DNA from: Chalara sp. BL73
Taxonomy: Eukaryota > Ascomycota > Leotiomycetes > Helotiales
Length of the DNA: 64,000 nt
Assembly: GCA_918026815.1 (NCBI GenBank)
Contig: CAKJVC010000059.1
Location: 124,001-188,000 of the forward strand
Direction: 5' to 3'
The translations under genes were made by a program, and so were the position numbers. The notes beneath the pieces are model-generated. The model did no database searches, had not been told where the DNA came from, and worked only from the letters and a program-made list of their open reading frames with translations. Shown here one piece after another: positions 10,334 to 21,886 of this stretch (the first letter of the stretch is position 1; each line of letters starts with the position of its first letter).

Positions 10334-13300
10334 ATGGGAAATTTTAGTAGTTGCGGTAGTAGAAGCCATAATACGCCGGATGCTCAACAGGACCTATTAC
10401 CTCCTGTTCGTGCACGTCCAAATGCATATTCCCTAGCGGGAAACGATAACTCACCAAACTTGTCTTCTCCTTTAAGGCCAAGGTGCGTTATGATTCTACG
10501 CCCGAACATCCATACAAGTCTCGAGGATTCTACATAACGTTACTTTGTCACATATCAGTCATATGTCAGTATTAACTTTGGATTCTCAGGACACCTCTAC
10601 CAGAGTTGCAACAACCACTCGACATGGATCCTCCACGACCTGGAATGGTGAGCCTTTCTGGTTGTATTGCAGCTTCCACCCAGAAACTGCAACTTCTGAA
10701 CCCAAGAAGTACTAACAGAAAATCAGGATCCTGCTGGACTACAGGAGTTTATAGACATATCTGACGATGAGCCATCAATCGTACATACCCCGCATAATCG
10801 AGTCGCCCTTCCCCCCCAGCCAGCATCGTCACCGATCAGAGCTATTCCCAAACGTATGATGCGTCCTTTGAATGCAGGTCCTTCAGCACGAGGTAGGGAC
10901 GACCATATGTCAAAGCAGTCAAAGTTACAGAATGAGTATGAAGCCTTGGAAGATTGGAATGAAGATGGAGATCTCATCCAGCAAGCGTCTCAAAATGTTG
11001 GAAATTTCACTCCCGGTCAAGGCAGCCTGCAAAGACAAATTGCTAAGATGGAGCATGTCAATAATGAATCAAATGCACACAACTTTGGTGGCCCAGCAGA
11101 TGAAACGGATGAGCAGGATGATGCACGCAGGGAGCAGTGCATAGATGCTGTTGTCGAATGCTTGCCTGATATCTGTCGCGATTTTGTCTACCGGCTTTAT
11201 CATACAATTTCCAAAGATCAGAACTTTCTGGTTGCTCACATACTAGATCAGCCGGACTACCCCAGAGCACAAGATGTGCAGAATGCATTAAAGAGGAAAA
11301 GGAACTCTGGTCTGATTGATTCTGAGGATGACGAGGAGATTTTGCACAAGTATGAGGCTAAAGGTCGTGTAGCAGGACCACAAGCCTATATGTAAGTCAC
11401 CCTGAGCAACGATTAGGAAGCGCCCGCAATGGATGTTCAATCATGACCATTTCTGCTACTTTACTCAAAGACGTTTCTGGTTTTCCCTGTTGCTTCCTAT
11501 GAACCTAGCCAGAACACTTATTAAGTGCATAAATTGAACATAGACTGACAAGTACATCAATTGGTCACAGACGTAAAATTTTAGGTTCAGAATTTCCCCA
11601 GATCCCTATGAAATACATCGACGCTTGTCTGAAAACTTCTGGAGGTACACTTTTCTCTGCATACCGTGTACTTGAAGAGGCAGACAGAACTTTTGAGTAA
11701 GTCAATCCCGCCCACTAAGATTGAGCATCGATTTTCTGCACAACCTTGATATGGACTCTTCAGCTATTCTACATATGAAATAATTTTCCAAATATAAGCT
11801 AATGCAGGAAATAGTCCCAATAAACCTACCTATATAAGAATCAAAAGCAGAAAAATAGCTACTGATGAATTTCTTGATGGCAACTTGGATAATCTCATAG
11901 CCAAATCACCTCTCGAGGAGCAAGAAGTTCTACGCGAGTTGCAGGTTTCCCGCCGTGTACGGTGGAAAGCTGATGAAAAGCGTGAAGAGGAACGATTACA
12001 CATACTGGCGGAGGAAGCAAACTGTGTACGTGCTCAAGCGGAAGGTGCCATGCGAGACTGTGGTTGTTGTTTCGGCGACTATCCGCTAAATAGAATGGTC
12101 CACTGTGACAATGACGAAGAGTTGCACTTTTTTTGTAGAGACTGCGCACAACGCAATGCCGAAACCGAGATTGGAAACTCTAGATATGAACTAAAGTGCA
12201 TGGATATGAGTGGTTGTGTGGCGGGATTCTCAATGGAGCAAAGGTAATTTTCAGTCCTTCACTTTAGCTCATACGCTGACTTGATAAGATCATTATTTCT
12301 TGACGCCAAGACTACTATTGCTCTTGAACGGATACACCAAGAAACCGAGCTGCGAATGGCTGGGATCGAAAACCTAGCTAGCTGTCCATTTTGCACGTAC
12401 GCTGCAGAATACCCACCTGTCGAAGTCAACACCGAATTTCGATGCCAGAAGCCCGATTGCAAAAAGGTTTCATGCCGACTCTGCAATCTTGAGTCCCACG
12501 TTCCAAAGAGCTGCGAGGAAAATGCGAAGGAGAGCGGTTTGTCAGTGCGTCGTCAAATTGAAGAGGCTATGTCTGAGGCTCTTAGTAAGTTAGCCCCAAA
12601 CGTGATTCAGAGCATGGTGTCTTCATGAGTTGCATCGCGCGGCAACAATGCGGGCAAGCATGACTCTCTTTTTGGAGGAAGCCCATTAACTTCAAGCTCG
12701 TAGTACGGAGATGCAATAATTGTCAAACTCCTTTCGTCAAAACTGATGGCTGCAATAAGATTTCATGTACAGCTAAGTAAGTAACGTCATTCGCTACATG
12801 AACCGAGTTAAATCGTAGCCTTCTATACAGATTCCGTTACTTACTTTTCTACATAGGGGTTGTGGCAATGTGCAATGTTATATTTGCTCAGCGAACTGTA
12901 CCGGTCCGAATGGATATTCCCATTTCAACGACCCCCATAGAGGCGGGAAACCAACCAATTGTCCATTGTTTGACCAGAGAGGTGTAGAAGTTCGTCACAG
13001 CGATGAAGTTGAGAAAGCACAACAAAAAGCTCGTGAGTTATCCTGAAACATAAGTCTCCTGAAACTAGGAGTGTTTGGTCGTTGTCGAGGCTACCATAGC
13101 CGAGAGATTATTCTTGATTTGAGGTACCATTTCTGACAATAGCAGGCGCCAAAGTTTTGGCAGAGCATCCAGAGGTTACCCAAGAGGATTTGGATATCAA
13201 GTTGTCGGAGAAGGTCCGCGAAGATGAAGAGAAGCGAAAGGCAGCTCCTCATTTAGGGTTTCGCCCCCTTCCTCCCTTTGTTATGGCGCCGCGCCCACAA

Positions 13301-14281
13301 GGTGAGTAGAAATGATACAACAGTTCACTCTAACGCTGCCTTTATTTTGGTACTATTCTTCATACAAAATAAGATTATAACACGAACTTCCTACAGCCTA
13401 AACTTAAAGTTTGTTGATCTCATATAAACTAATATGTGTATAGAAAGTAATTTTTTACTATGTCTTATACTTTGTCTAACAATACTAATACCTCTTCAGG
13501 AAATATGCCTCAGAGAAACCTTAACCATCCGGTTGCCCCTTTGCAGGATATAAGACCTCTCGGCGTAGTTCTTTGGGACGATGTTGGTGTAGACCCTCTC
13601 AACCTAAATATTCTTGCTCCAGATGTTCAACCTGCTAGACCAGTCCCTGGAGTGAATCCCGGCACTGCGCCTGACAATGCTCTTGTTCATTACGGTGCAG
13701 ACGCGCAAAATCCTTACCTTCCTATAGGACTTCAACCTCCAAATGAAAGGGGTGGATTTAATGCTGCTCGATACTATGGAGATAGGATGCTAGATTTCTT
13801 AGTTCCTCCTCAACAAAGAGTGCAGTTCCCAAATGCCGCAGTCCCTCAGTGGGTACCACCAGGCCAAGAGCCGCGGCTTATGGCTAGATATAGGGGCGGA
13901 GGGCAACACCCAATCCTTCTCCCTAGAGCGCAAAGAAGGGGTCGAAGCATGGTCCAACATGATGGCAATAGAGCACAGCCGCCATTGGCGCCTTACCCTA
14001 TTCACATTGAAGGCATGGCTGGGCTGCTCGCAAATGGAACACGCGATCAACCAGGATTTGCTCAAGCCCACCTGGACGGAGTTCGGAATATTCCTGGTAT
14101 GAATGGACAGGATCAACTTCATCATCGGATACGTCGGGCAATCAACCAAGCGGTACCTCAGCCATTACACTTTCGACCACCACCGCTGGCAGATGGAGAA
14201 AACTTCGCAGGCAACTTAGTAGACCCACGATTCCCTGCAGGGCATGAGCAAGAATCTAAAGGGGAAAACCTACAAGGTTAG
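10334..14281 (+). CDS. RBR (RING1-IBR-RING2) E3 ubiquitin ligase, RNF216/TRIAD3-like
   Basis: Proposed ten exons: 10334-10482, 10590-10647, 10727-11391, 11571-11696, 11815-12243, 12289-12584, 12704-12776, 12857-13032, 13146-13301, 13500-14281; 969 aa. RBR ligases pass ubiquitin from E2 to a RING2 cysteine before the substrate. Seen: a low-complexity N-terminus with an acidic DISDDEP patch; an alpha-helical region (DFVYRLYHTI, KYIDACLKTSGGTLFSAYR) like the part preceding RING1 in RNF216; RING1 about 415-475 (CGCCFGDYP...CRDC); IBR about 507-560 (CPFC...CRLC...H...C); RING2 from about 578 (CNNC, then DGCNKISC, where Cys about 591 is the expected catalytic residue); and a Pro/Gln-rich tail from about 710. 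The exon 4/5 acceptor (11814) is chosen only because it keeps frame. Exon 9 has a NAGNAG-like acceptor. Confidence 0.88.
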
Positions 14282-14964
14282 CAACAGTGGCATGACGAGA
14301 TGCTTCGTTCAGCTAGGGACGCTCGCTCAGAAGCAAAGGCGGCTGGAAAAATTATGGAGAACAGGGCGGAGCTCAGAGGACTGGCCGGACCACATAAGGA
14401 GAAGTGATAGGGCATGATATAGGAAGGAAAGACATACAGGTGTTTGCTGCGATAAGTTTGTGGACGCATGATACTAGGCGCGGGGTTTTGGCGTTTTGCT
14501 AGCTTTATGATGACCGTAAGATACCCCACTTAGATCCTTGTGCGTGGTACTATATAGGAGATGATACCCTGCTGTCCTCCTGAATAAGTAGCGAAGTGTT
14601 TTAGTGTGCAAAGAAAGTCTCAAACCAGGCGTGCTATGGGTTCTAGGGGTTCTACGGCGAGCAAATCTTTTGAAACATATCCTGCGATAAGTTAAGTTTG
14701 GGAGTCTGATGAACGAGATGAGAATCATCAATGGATTTTGCATGAATCTATGTTCCATAAGATCTGGAGGGTTTACATAAATATCAACTATCACTTCATA
14801 GTCTCCATTAGTGCCGATTCTACTAAGACATGTCATAGCGCACCTACTGTATAGAAAGGAAATGTCTGCCTACCTCTTTCCTAGTGCACTGCCTTCGAGT
14901 CGTGTATCGATGGACCTGGTTTCGGACCTGGTTCCATAAATATGAGGATTATACAGCGTCAATG
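14282..14964. other. Intergenic between convergent RBR ligase and acetyltransferase B
   Basis: No supported gene. The two neighbours converge here, so the stretch should hold both 3' UTRs. The sequence immediately after the ligase stop remains open in another frame for a short way (about 14282-14406), so the ligase C-terminus may be longer if a small unrecognised intron exists. Confidence 0.4.
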
Positions 14965-16140
14965 CTAGCACCACCCAAACTTTTCATTCCCAATCCACTC
15001 TACTGAGTCTGCAGTCCCTTCACCTTCCCCATACCAAAGCACACTGCTGATACTTGACTTCTCCCTCTCGACATTGTCATGCTCGATCCCTGTGCGTGTG
15101 ACCAAGTCTTCAATGGCCAGTGTGGGATTCCACATTTTCACTGCAGGCAACCTCCATTCTGCGGCCTCATTCCGCGCTGCTTCAAGAATTGCTTTTAATT
15201 GCTCTGCCTGCAATTCTCTTTGCTCTTCAGTGTCGTTCTCGATAACGAGTTTGAGAATGTAGAGCGTGTTTTCCGCGTTGGGAACGTCGAGCGGATCAGA
15301 GCAGAGTCTGGTCCAGATCACCCATATCCTGTTTCCAGGCGAGCCGATTATCGCGCCTTTGCGAAGTGCTGGCTTGTTATAGACTGTTGAGGCTAGGAAG
15401 TCTTCTTTTTGATGGAACCAGGTTACTGAGTTGTGATTTGGGAGGAGCGTCATGCGTGTTTTGTGGCTGGCTTTGGTGGACACGAGTTTCCTTACCAGAC
15501 TTTCTTGGATCTTGCAAAGTTCCTCGAGGTCTTCGGCTTTTAGGTACATCACTCCGGGAGGGGTTTGATCTGATTTTAATGCTTTGAACTGGAGATGGCT
15601 GCTTGGGAAAGGCAACCAGCCGACGTTTGAGTAGAATTCTTTTCCGATATCTGACCATAGCACGCTAGCTATTGTCTTCCCAAAGTTAGATTGAAACTCC
15701 TGGAGTCCTCTAGAAAGGTCCCGCATCATCCTCGATGCATACCCTCGGCCACGATGCTCAGGGTCGGTGTATACACTCGCCACAGCATGGACGACCTTTT
15801 CTTCAACTTTCCCGTTCGCATCACTGACTAGTGCCTGTTTACGAATCGTTTCACAGGATGCGAGAATAGGTCTGTGATCCGGCTCCATGTGTTTATTTGT
15901 GAGGATCCACATTGACATGCCGCCATCTCTATGTAGAGGCGCTGTGAGGAGCTGTGCGCAGTTTAAGACGAAGTCTTCTTGGGTTAGAGGCCCTTTCCAT
16001 GCTTGGGATGTGAGGTTCCAAATGGCGGTACATTCTTTTGGCGTGGGATGGGTTAGTTGGAGACCTTCGTAGTTTGCATCAAGCAATGGCGGAGCCATTT
16101 GGGGATGGCCCATTGCAGAAGTGAACATGCGGTTGGACAA
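14965..16140 (-). CDS. LYC1-like GNAT N-acetyltransferase, paralogue B
   Basis: Single exon, 391 aa. It shares the full architecture of paralogue A: HPTPKECTAIW near the N-terminus, the acetyl-CoA loop HRGRGYASRM, LWSDIGKEFYSNVGW, FHQKEDFLAS in the middle, and the C-terminus EWIGNEKFGWC. Where paralogue A has a 105-nt intron just before the C-terminal block, this copy is continuous, so one lineage gained or lost an intron. Predicted soluble cytosolic acetyltransferase; the substrate is not derivable from sequence. A downstream ATG at codon 4 or 10 is also possible. Confidence 0.9.
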   Translation of the reverse strand: MSNRMFTSAMGHPQMAPPLLDANYEGLQLTHPTPKECTAIWNLTSQAWKGPLTQEDFVLNCAQLLTAPLHRDGGMSMWILTNKHMEPDHRPILASCETIRKQALVSDANGKVEEKVVHAVASVYTDPEHRGRGYASRMMRDLSRGLQEFQSNFGKTIASVLWSDIGKEFYSNVGWLPFPSSHLQFKALKSDQTPPGVMYLKAEDLEELCKIQESLVRKLVSTKASHKTRMTLLPNHNSVTWFHQKEDFLASTVYNKPALRKGAIIGSPGNRIWVIWTRLCSDPLDVPNAENTLYILKLVIENDTEEQRELQAEQLKAILEAARNEAAEWRLPAVKMWNPTLAIEDLVTRTGIEHDNVEREKSSISSVLWYGEGEGTADSVEWIGNEKFGWC

Positions 16141-16926
16141 ATGATGGGAAGGTCTACTTGATTTAGCCCACTTTTCACGTGCAGGATGATCTCAACAGTT
16201 ACATTTTTAAGAATATGCTAGCTTGTGATAAAGCAAACCTATGGAAGAATGCAAGCTCTTTGTTAGGTAGTATTTTTATAGCGATATCAGCAACATTTAG
16301 GAAGAGAAATGACATCAATATATATTTGAACATCTCCATTACTAACCTTTGAATATGTGGAGAACTATGGTTGTTTTCTGCATGAGGGGAAACGTTGAAC
16401 AGTGTCAGCAGACAAAAATACAGCTAGTTAACAAAGAAAAGATGATCTGAATGAATAGATATAAGAGGATAGCTCAGTATTGGACGTTATTGGCTAGTGA
16501 CTCCGCAAATATCAAGAAGAGTATAGACAAATAAACACGAGAACGGGAGAGAACCACTCTTTAATAGAAATGCGTATGAAAGCTTCTGGAGCTTCAATGA
16601 ATAGTTCACTCCATTGATGTTCCTGATGCGCAGGAGCAATCGTGAATACTTCAAATCCTCCATGGTTGGCAAGATCCGAACATGACTTAATCCGTTTGGC
16701 TTAATGTCTCCAGATTTCTGGCATATTCGCGGATAAGCTCCTCACGATATTGTCCCATTCGAGAACGACTCCCTTCATAACCATCCTTTAGTTTATGGGA
16801 TGGTTCGCTTACAGACCAAGAGATGGGCGCTGGCGTGTTGTTTTTCCGCCGTGTAATTCCCTGGCGTTCTCATGGTCCCGAAGCTTTCAATAAATTTTGG
16901 CTCCAATTAATGGATAGTAACACGGC
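16141..16926. other. Intergenic, no supported gene
   Basis: Between the promoter of acetyltransferase B and the 3' end of REV7. Only a 61-codon minus-strand frame without features is present. Confidence 0.45.
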
Positions 16927-17698
16927 TCACGAATAGTTGCGTTTCGATTTTCCTTCCTCAATCCATGATTCGAAGACGAACTCGCCAGACTCGACAGCTC
17001 TCACGGGGAAGGTTTTGGTACCTCTGAGGTCTTTCCCAACAGTTTCGCTTTTCCCTTTCTCTCCAGTCTGTAACGACGGTTGAGAAGGGATCCATGGTTG
17101 AGGATCCTATGACCAATTAGCATTATTTCAACAACCATCATGTAGAACTAACCCCAATAGGTGGTTCAGCTTCATCCTTCAACTCCACTGCCACAGTGTA
17201 CGTGCAACCATCTGGAAGATCCCCTAGCTTGCTTCCACAATATGCTAACTTTCTAATGGTTGCTCGTAATTGCTCTTCTACATCAATCTTGCTGATCTGC
17301 AGTTCGTTTCCATTTTCTCCTGCGTCTGTCTCGACGCCAGCGAACTCCGTGAACCTTTCCTTCTCAGGTACCATAGGAAATCCAGACGTGTCAAATAAGA
17401 ATCTTTCTAGGACTTCATTTTGCTGAGAGTATATGACAAAGATGGCACGTTTTACAACGCCTTTGAGCAGTTGTGTTTGGATTGCGGTCACCGCGTCGAG
17501 AATCCATTTGCAGACCAATGGATGACGATTTTGGCGGACCGGGAAGTTGTAAGCTCGAGTCAAGAGAAAAGTTGCTTGCGGATATAGTTTACGTTCGTAA
17601 AGAATAGTGTGAAATGCTACCAGGAGGAAATCTGTAAATGTTGTTAGGAGTGCTTGATAGGTGTTGAGGATTGTCGTAGGTGGCGGGGCAGAAGCCAT
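16927..17698 (-). CDS. REV7: Rev7/Mad2B, HORMA-domain subunit of DNA polymerase zeta
   Basis: Proposed complement(join(16927-17106, 17153-17698)), 241 aa. Rev7 binds Rev3 and Rev1 in translesion synthesis. The HORMA domain fills the protein: the N-terminal helix FTDFLLVAFHTILYERKLYP, the core LVCKWILDAV and LLKGVVKRAIFVIYS, RKLAYCGSKL, and the C-terminal safety-belt region after a 46-nt intron, beginning DPQPWIPSQP and including FPVRAVESGEFVFESW. The WIP and AVESGE..FE.W motifs are typical of Mad2B rather than Mad2. The start at 17698 is chosen because the domain begins soon after it; upstream in-frame sequence (to 17872) is not conserved-looking. It is divergent from KAP114, with 348 bp between the start codons. 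Confidence 0.9.
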
Positions 17699-18046
17699 CG
17701 TGGTGATGGTCAAAGATCCTGGTCCGCGATGGAAAAAGAACTCATATACATAAGCGTACGACTTCTCAAAGGAACTGTCGTGATCTCTACTGGTGGTTAT
17801 CACAGAGGAATTCAGGTTAACTTGTAGAGCGCTATTTTGAATGATGGAATGGTTGACGCGCCGATACAACATAAGGTTCTCCAGGCAATTAAATTATTTT
17901 TGGTTTTCGTCGCGTCTCGCCCAAACCATAAATTTCACAACCCTTGATACTTCCTAGAAGTCTCCTCAATCTGCCACGATTTGGTAGGGTGTTGGCTTAA
18001 GACTACTCAAGATCCTGCAGTCAGATATATATCTATAGCAGGACAA
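17699..18046. promoter_or_regulatory. Bidirectional REV7/KAP114 promoter interval
   Basis: The 348 bp between the divergent start codons must contain both core promoters and 5' leaders. No specific factor site is claimed. Short in-frame extensions of both genes exist in it but look non-conserved. Confidence 0.5.
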
Positions 18047-21000
18047 ATGGCTGCAACTATGGAGGATCAGTTGCTACGACTACTTGCAGATACACAACTC
18101 CCCGCTGAAGGACCCCGCAAGCAGGCCGAGCTACATTTGCAACAAGCACAAAATGACCCAGGTTTTCCAGGTGGCCTATCTGCTATCGCATCGCATTCAT
18201 CAGTAGCCCCAGATATTAGGCAACAGGCACTGTTGGTACTACGACCATTCGTGGAAAAGAACTGGAGCGGTCAAGATGAGAATGGACTTACTATTCAGAT
18301 TGCAGATCCTACGAAGGAGCAGTTAAGGAACCAGCTGCTGGAATTAGCGACAAGTGGTGATGCTGACCGAAAAATTAAAGCCGCGGCAAGGTAATCATAC
18401 GTTTCTATCTGTTGTCTCAAGAACAATTGCTGACCATTGTCAAAGTTATGTCGTGAGCAAAATTGCCAATGTTGATTTCCCAGATGAATGGCCGAACCTC
18501 CTCCCTACAATACTACACATCATCCCTAATGCAAATGATGCGCAATTACACGGGTCATTGAAAGTGCTGTCTGATCTGGTGGATGACGCGCTTAGTGAGG
18601 ACCAGTTCTTTGGCGTGGCACGCGATATAATCAAGACCGTCTACGAAATTGCTACCAACAATGGCCGGAAAGCAACTTTACGTGCCTTGGCTGTGTCCGT
18701 ATTCCGTGGATGCTTTGATATTATGGATATGGTAAAAGATGAACATGGGCCAGAGGTGAAAGGCTTCGCAGACGAAATACTTACTACTTGGTCTCCTTTT
18801 TTCATGGAAGTTTTAAAGAAGGCTTTGCCCGCGAGACCAGTGGATAGTGATGATGGAACCGAAGGTGCTGAGAGTTATAAGGGAATCATAGCTTTGAAGC
18901 TGCAGGTTGTAAAGACTTTGATGAAGATCAGAGCTGTATTCCCACAATTACTGCTTCCCCAAAGCCCTGTTCTGTTTAGTGCGGTTTGGGAGGAGTTGTC
19001 AATACTGCAAGAACCGTACAAAACCATGTTTGTCGACAATGATGAGCAGGGTCGACTCGAAGATGCTGATGGTTTGCCATATACTTTAGACTATTTGGTA
19101 CTGGAAGAACTGGACTTTTTCTCTTCATGCCTGAGAGCACCTCCAGTCCAGAAGGAACTCGATGCTCAATTACAGGCAAGTGGAGGTATCTCGAATACGC
19201 CTTGGGTCATGGATGTTATGAAGCTAGCTATTGCATATGCCCAAATTCCGAAGGAAGAGGAGGATCTATGGGATATTGATGTCAATCTGTTCTTAGCAGA
19301 GGAGACTGCTGTCACTGCGAATTATACCGCTCGTACTGCTTGTGGCGATTTACTCATTAAGCTTGGTGAATGGCTCAACCAAAGTGCTCTTGAGGGCTTA
19401 CTGGCATACACCCAGAACGTATTTTCCTCTGAAGCTGCAACTTGGAGAACTCGAGAAGCGTCATTGTTCCTCCTTACACAACTCATGAACGACTTCTTAG
19501 ACGTCGACAAAGCGGTAGCGCCAGAGGTTGCAGGTGCATACTTAGGCCTGGTCGACTATGCCATCAATCGATCAGATGAACCGCTTCTTCGAGCTCGCGG
19601 ATACCTGGTTGCAGGAATACTAGTACAAAGCATACCAAATGTCGCTATTGGCCTCCTTGACCTTACTATCAAAGGAGTGAATAGTGATGAAGTGGAGGTC
19701 GTCAAAGTTGCGTGTATCAAAGCCTTACAGGGCTTCATCAGCTCGCGCACGGTGCCCGCAGATCGCCAAGTACCAATTATCAACTCAATTTCAGAGTTCT
19801 TATATGCTAAGGATCTCACGGAGTTAGAAGACGCTGATGACCTGCTTGTGACTCTGGTGGACTCACTTGCAGCCGCGATTAGGATGGACCCTGGGATCAC
19901 AATTGCTAGCGAAGGTGGAGCTTTAGACTTGCTGTTCTTACTAGCGAAGCATGGCGCGGCAAACTTTCAGTTGACTATGTTAGTCACGGAAACTTTTGAG
20001 GAAATTGTTGGGGCTTTTTCAGGTTCAGAGGCATATACAGCTTTATGTGCAAAGGTGCTTCCTTCACTGACTGGAGCGTTTGACGTGGGGAATATGACGC
20101 AAGATGATCCCCTGATTGAGGTAAGATACATATCCCTTAAAAGCCTGTGACACTTATAATATGATGCTAATCGTCCATAGCTCGCCACCGAACTCCTTGC
20201 CGTTCTGACAGAGAATGGTTCCGAGCCACTACCACCAGGATATGTTGCAAACGCTCTCCCCAAGTTGAATCGCCTGTTGATGATTACCAACGAGGGAGGC
20301 ATTCTGCGACCCGGTGTTGAGGCTATCAAGTTTATGCTCCAGCATGATCATCAACAGGTATTTGCATGGCAGGATGAGAGTAATAGGTCAGGTCTTGAAG
20401 TATGCTTGATCATTATCGATCGATTGCTTGGGCCAACTATGGAAGACAACGCCGCTTCTGAGGTTGGTGGCCTTGCCGCAGAACTAGTCGAGAAGGCAGG
20501 ACAAGAACGTCTTGGTCCTTATCTCGAGCAGCTCCTGAAGGCCGTTGCTACACGTCTTGCCACAGCAGAAGCTGCGCCGTTCATTCAATCCTTAATTTTG
20601 GTCTTTGCACGTCTGTCTCTGGTAGGAGCCCAGGATGTTATTGAGTTTTTGAGCAGAATCGAGATCAACGGCCAGACTGGCCTGCAAGTTGTACTCAGCA
20701 AGTGGTTAGAACACTCAATCAATTTTGCAGGATATGACGAAATACGGCAAAAGTGAGTTACTCTTTTCCAGCTAACCACAGCGTACTGACTGCGACAGCG
20801 TTATCGCTTTATCCAAAATATATGCCCTCAATGATCAACGAGTAGTACAAACGATGGTGAAGGGGGACCTGATTATACCAGTTAGTAATAAGATCATGAC
20901 AAGATCACAAGCCAAGAAAAGTAAGTTCGTGCTGACAAATATTGTTGAACACAGTCTAATCGACTAGATCCTGACCAATTCACGATCGTTCCTGCGCAAC

Positions 21001-21410
21001 TGAAGATCGTTAAAGTTCTCATCGAAGAACTCCTCTCTGCGTCTGGTATCCAAAGCGCAGCCAATGCAGCTGCGCAAGCTGCCGCCGAGTACGCGGATGA
21101 GGAAGCTGATGATGATTCATGGGAAGATTTACCACCAAATGTAAATGAAGACTAAACCTGCATGTCTACTAGACCATGTACTAAATTCTTGCAGATTCTT
21201 GACCTTGGTCTTGGCTCTACGAAAGCTGAACTCATGAGTTTTGCAGACGGATCAGGTAGTTTTGTGAGACAACGAGACGACGAGACCCAGGCATATCTTT
21301 CCGAGTTCTTCATCAAAGCAGCGAACGAGAACATCGCTGGCTTCAACGAGTTGTATGCGGCATTGACGGAGGAAGAAAAGCTAAAGCTGAACGAATTAGC
21401 TCATCAATGA
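18047..21410 (+). CDS. KAP114: Importin-9/Kap114 family karyopherin beta
   Basis: Proposed six exons: 18047-18390, 18446-20120, 20181-20752, 20799-20920, 20968-21140, 21195-21410; 1033 aa, the usual size for importin-9/Kap114. The family imports TBP, histones H2A-H2B and other nuclear cargo, and releases them on RanGTP binding. The N-terminus has the importin-beta N-domain pattern (LLADTQLPAEGPRKQAE, QNDPGFPGGL, RQQALLVLRPFVEKNW), followed by HEAT-repeat alpha-solenoid sequence (FPDEWPNLLPTIL, TRTACGDLLIKLGEW). Near the C-terminus is an acidic segment (EYADEEADDDSWEDL) before a last helical block. All splice joins keep frame with consensus GT-AG sites. A second in-frame ATG at 18059 could also serve as start. 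Confidence 0.92.
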
Positions 21411-21886
21411 GTATGAAATAGGGAGGGATATTGGGTAAATATTGCAGCGGTATTTCTGTAGATTTTTCGCCTTCGAGCGTGCATATAGCATAGCACCTTT
21501 TAGCATACCCTTTTGAGCTTGATAGGTTTCTACGACCGAAAAATGAAAAGGTTTCCGTTTCGCAAGTGCTGCGGTATGGAGGAAGAGCTAAACTGGATAG
21601 ATAATGATACAATTGGCCATTGCGTCAGTGTCTCCCTTTTCTCTTCCTTTATATACTCCTCCGTCACGAATGATTAACTCTTGGCGTCATGGGATGCTGA
21701 CTTTTGCGAGACCCCCGAAAAGTATGACTCATTGGAGAATATATACATCCAGTCACTACCGCAGCCTCCGTACAAAGTTCAATCAAGCAGCTTCATTAAT
21801 TCGAATTATACCCCCCGCTCGATTTACCAAGGCTCTGCTGAGATCCCGCCTCAAGCTATCAAAAACGTAGAAAAGATCCCCCAAAC
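21411..21886. other. Intergenic between KAP114 and P-loop kinase
   Basis: 476 bp with no supported gene; both neighbours read rightward. The second half should hold the kinase promoter. Confidence 0.45.

Noticed and set aside
13799..14149. Antisense frame within the last RBR exon
   Set aside because: Opposite strand of a coding exon that joins in frame with the RING domains.
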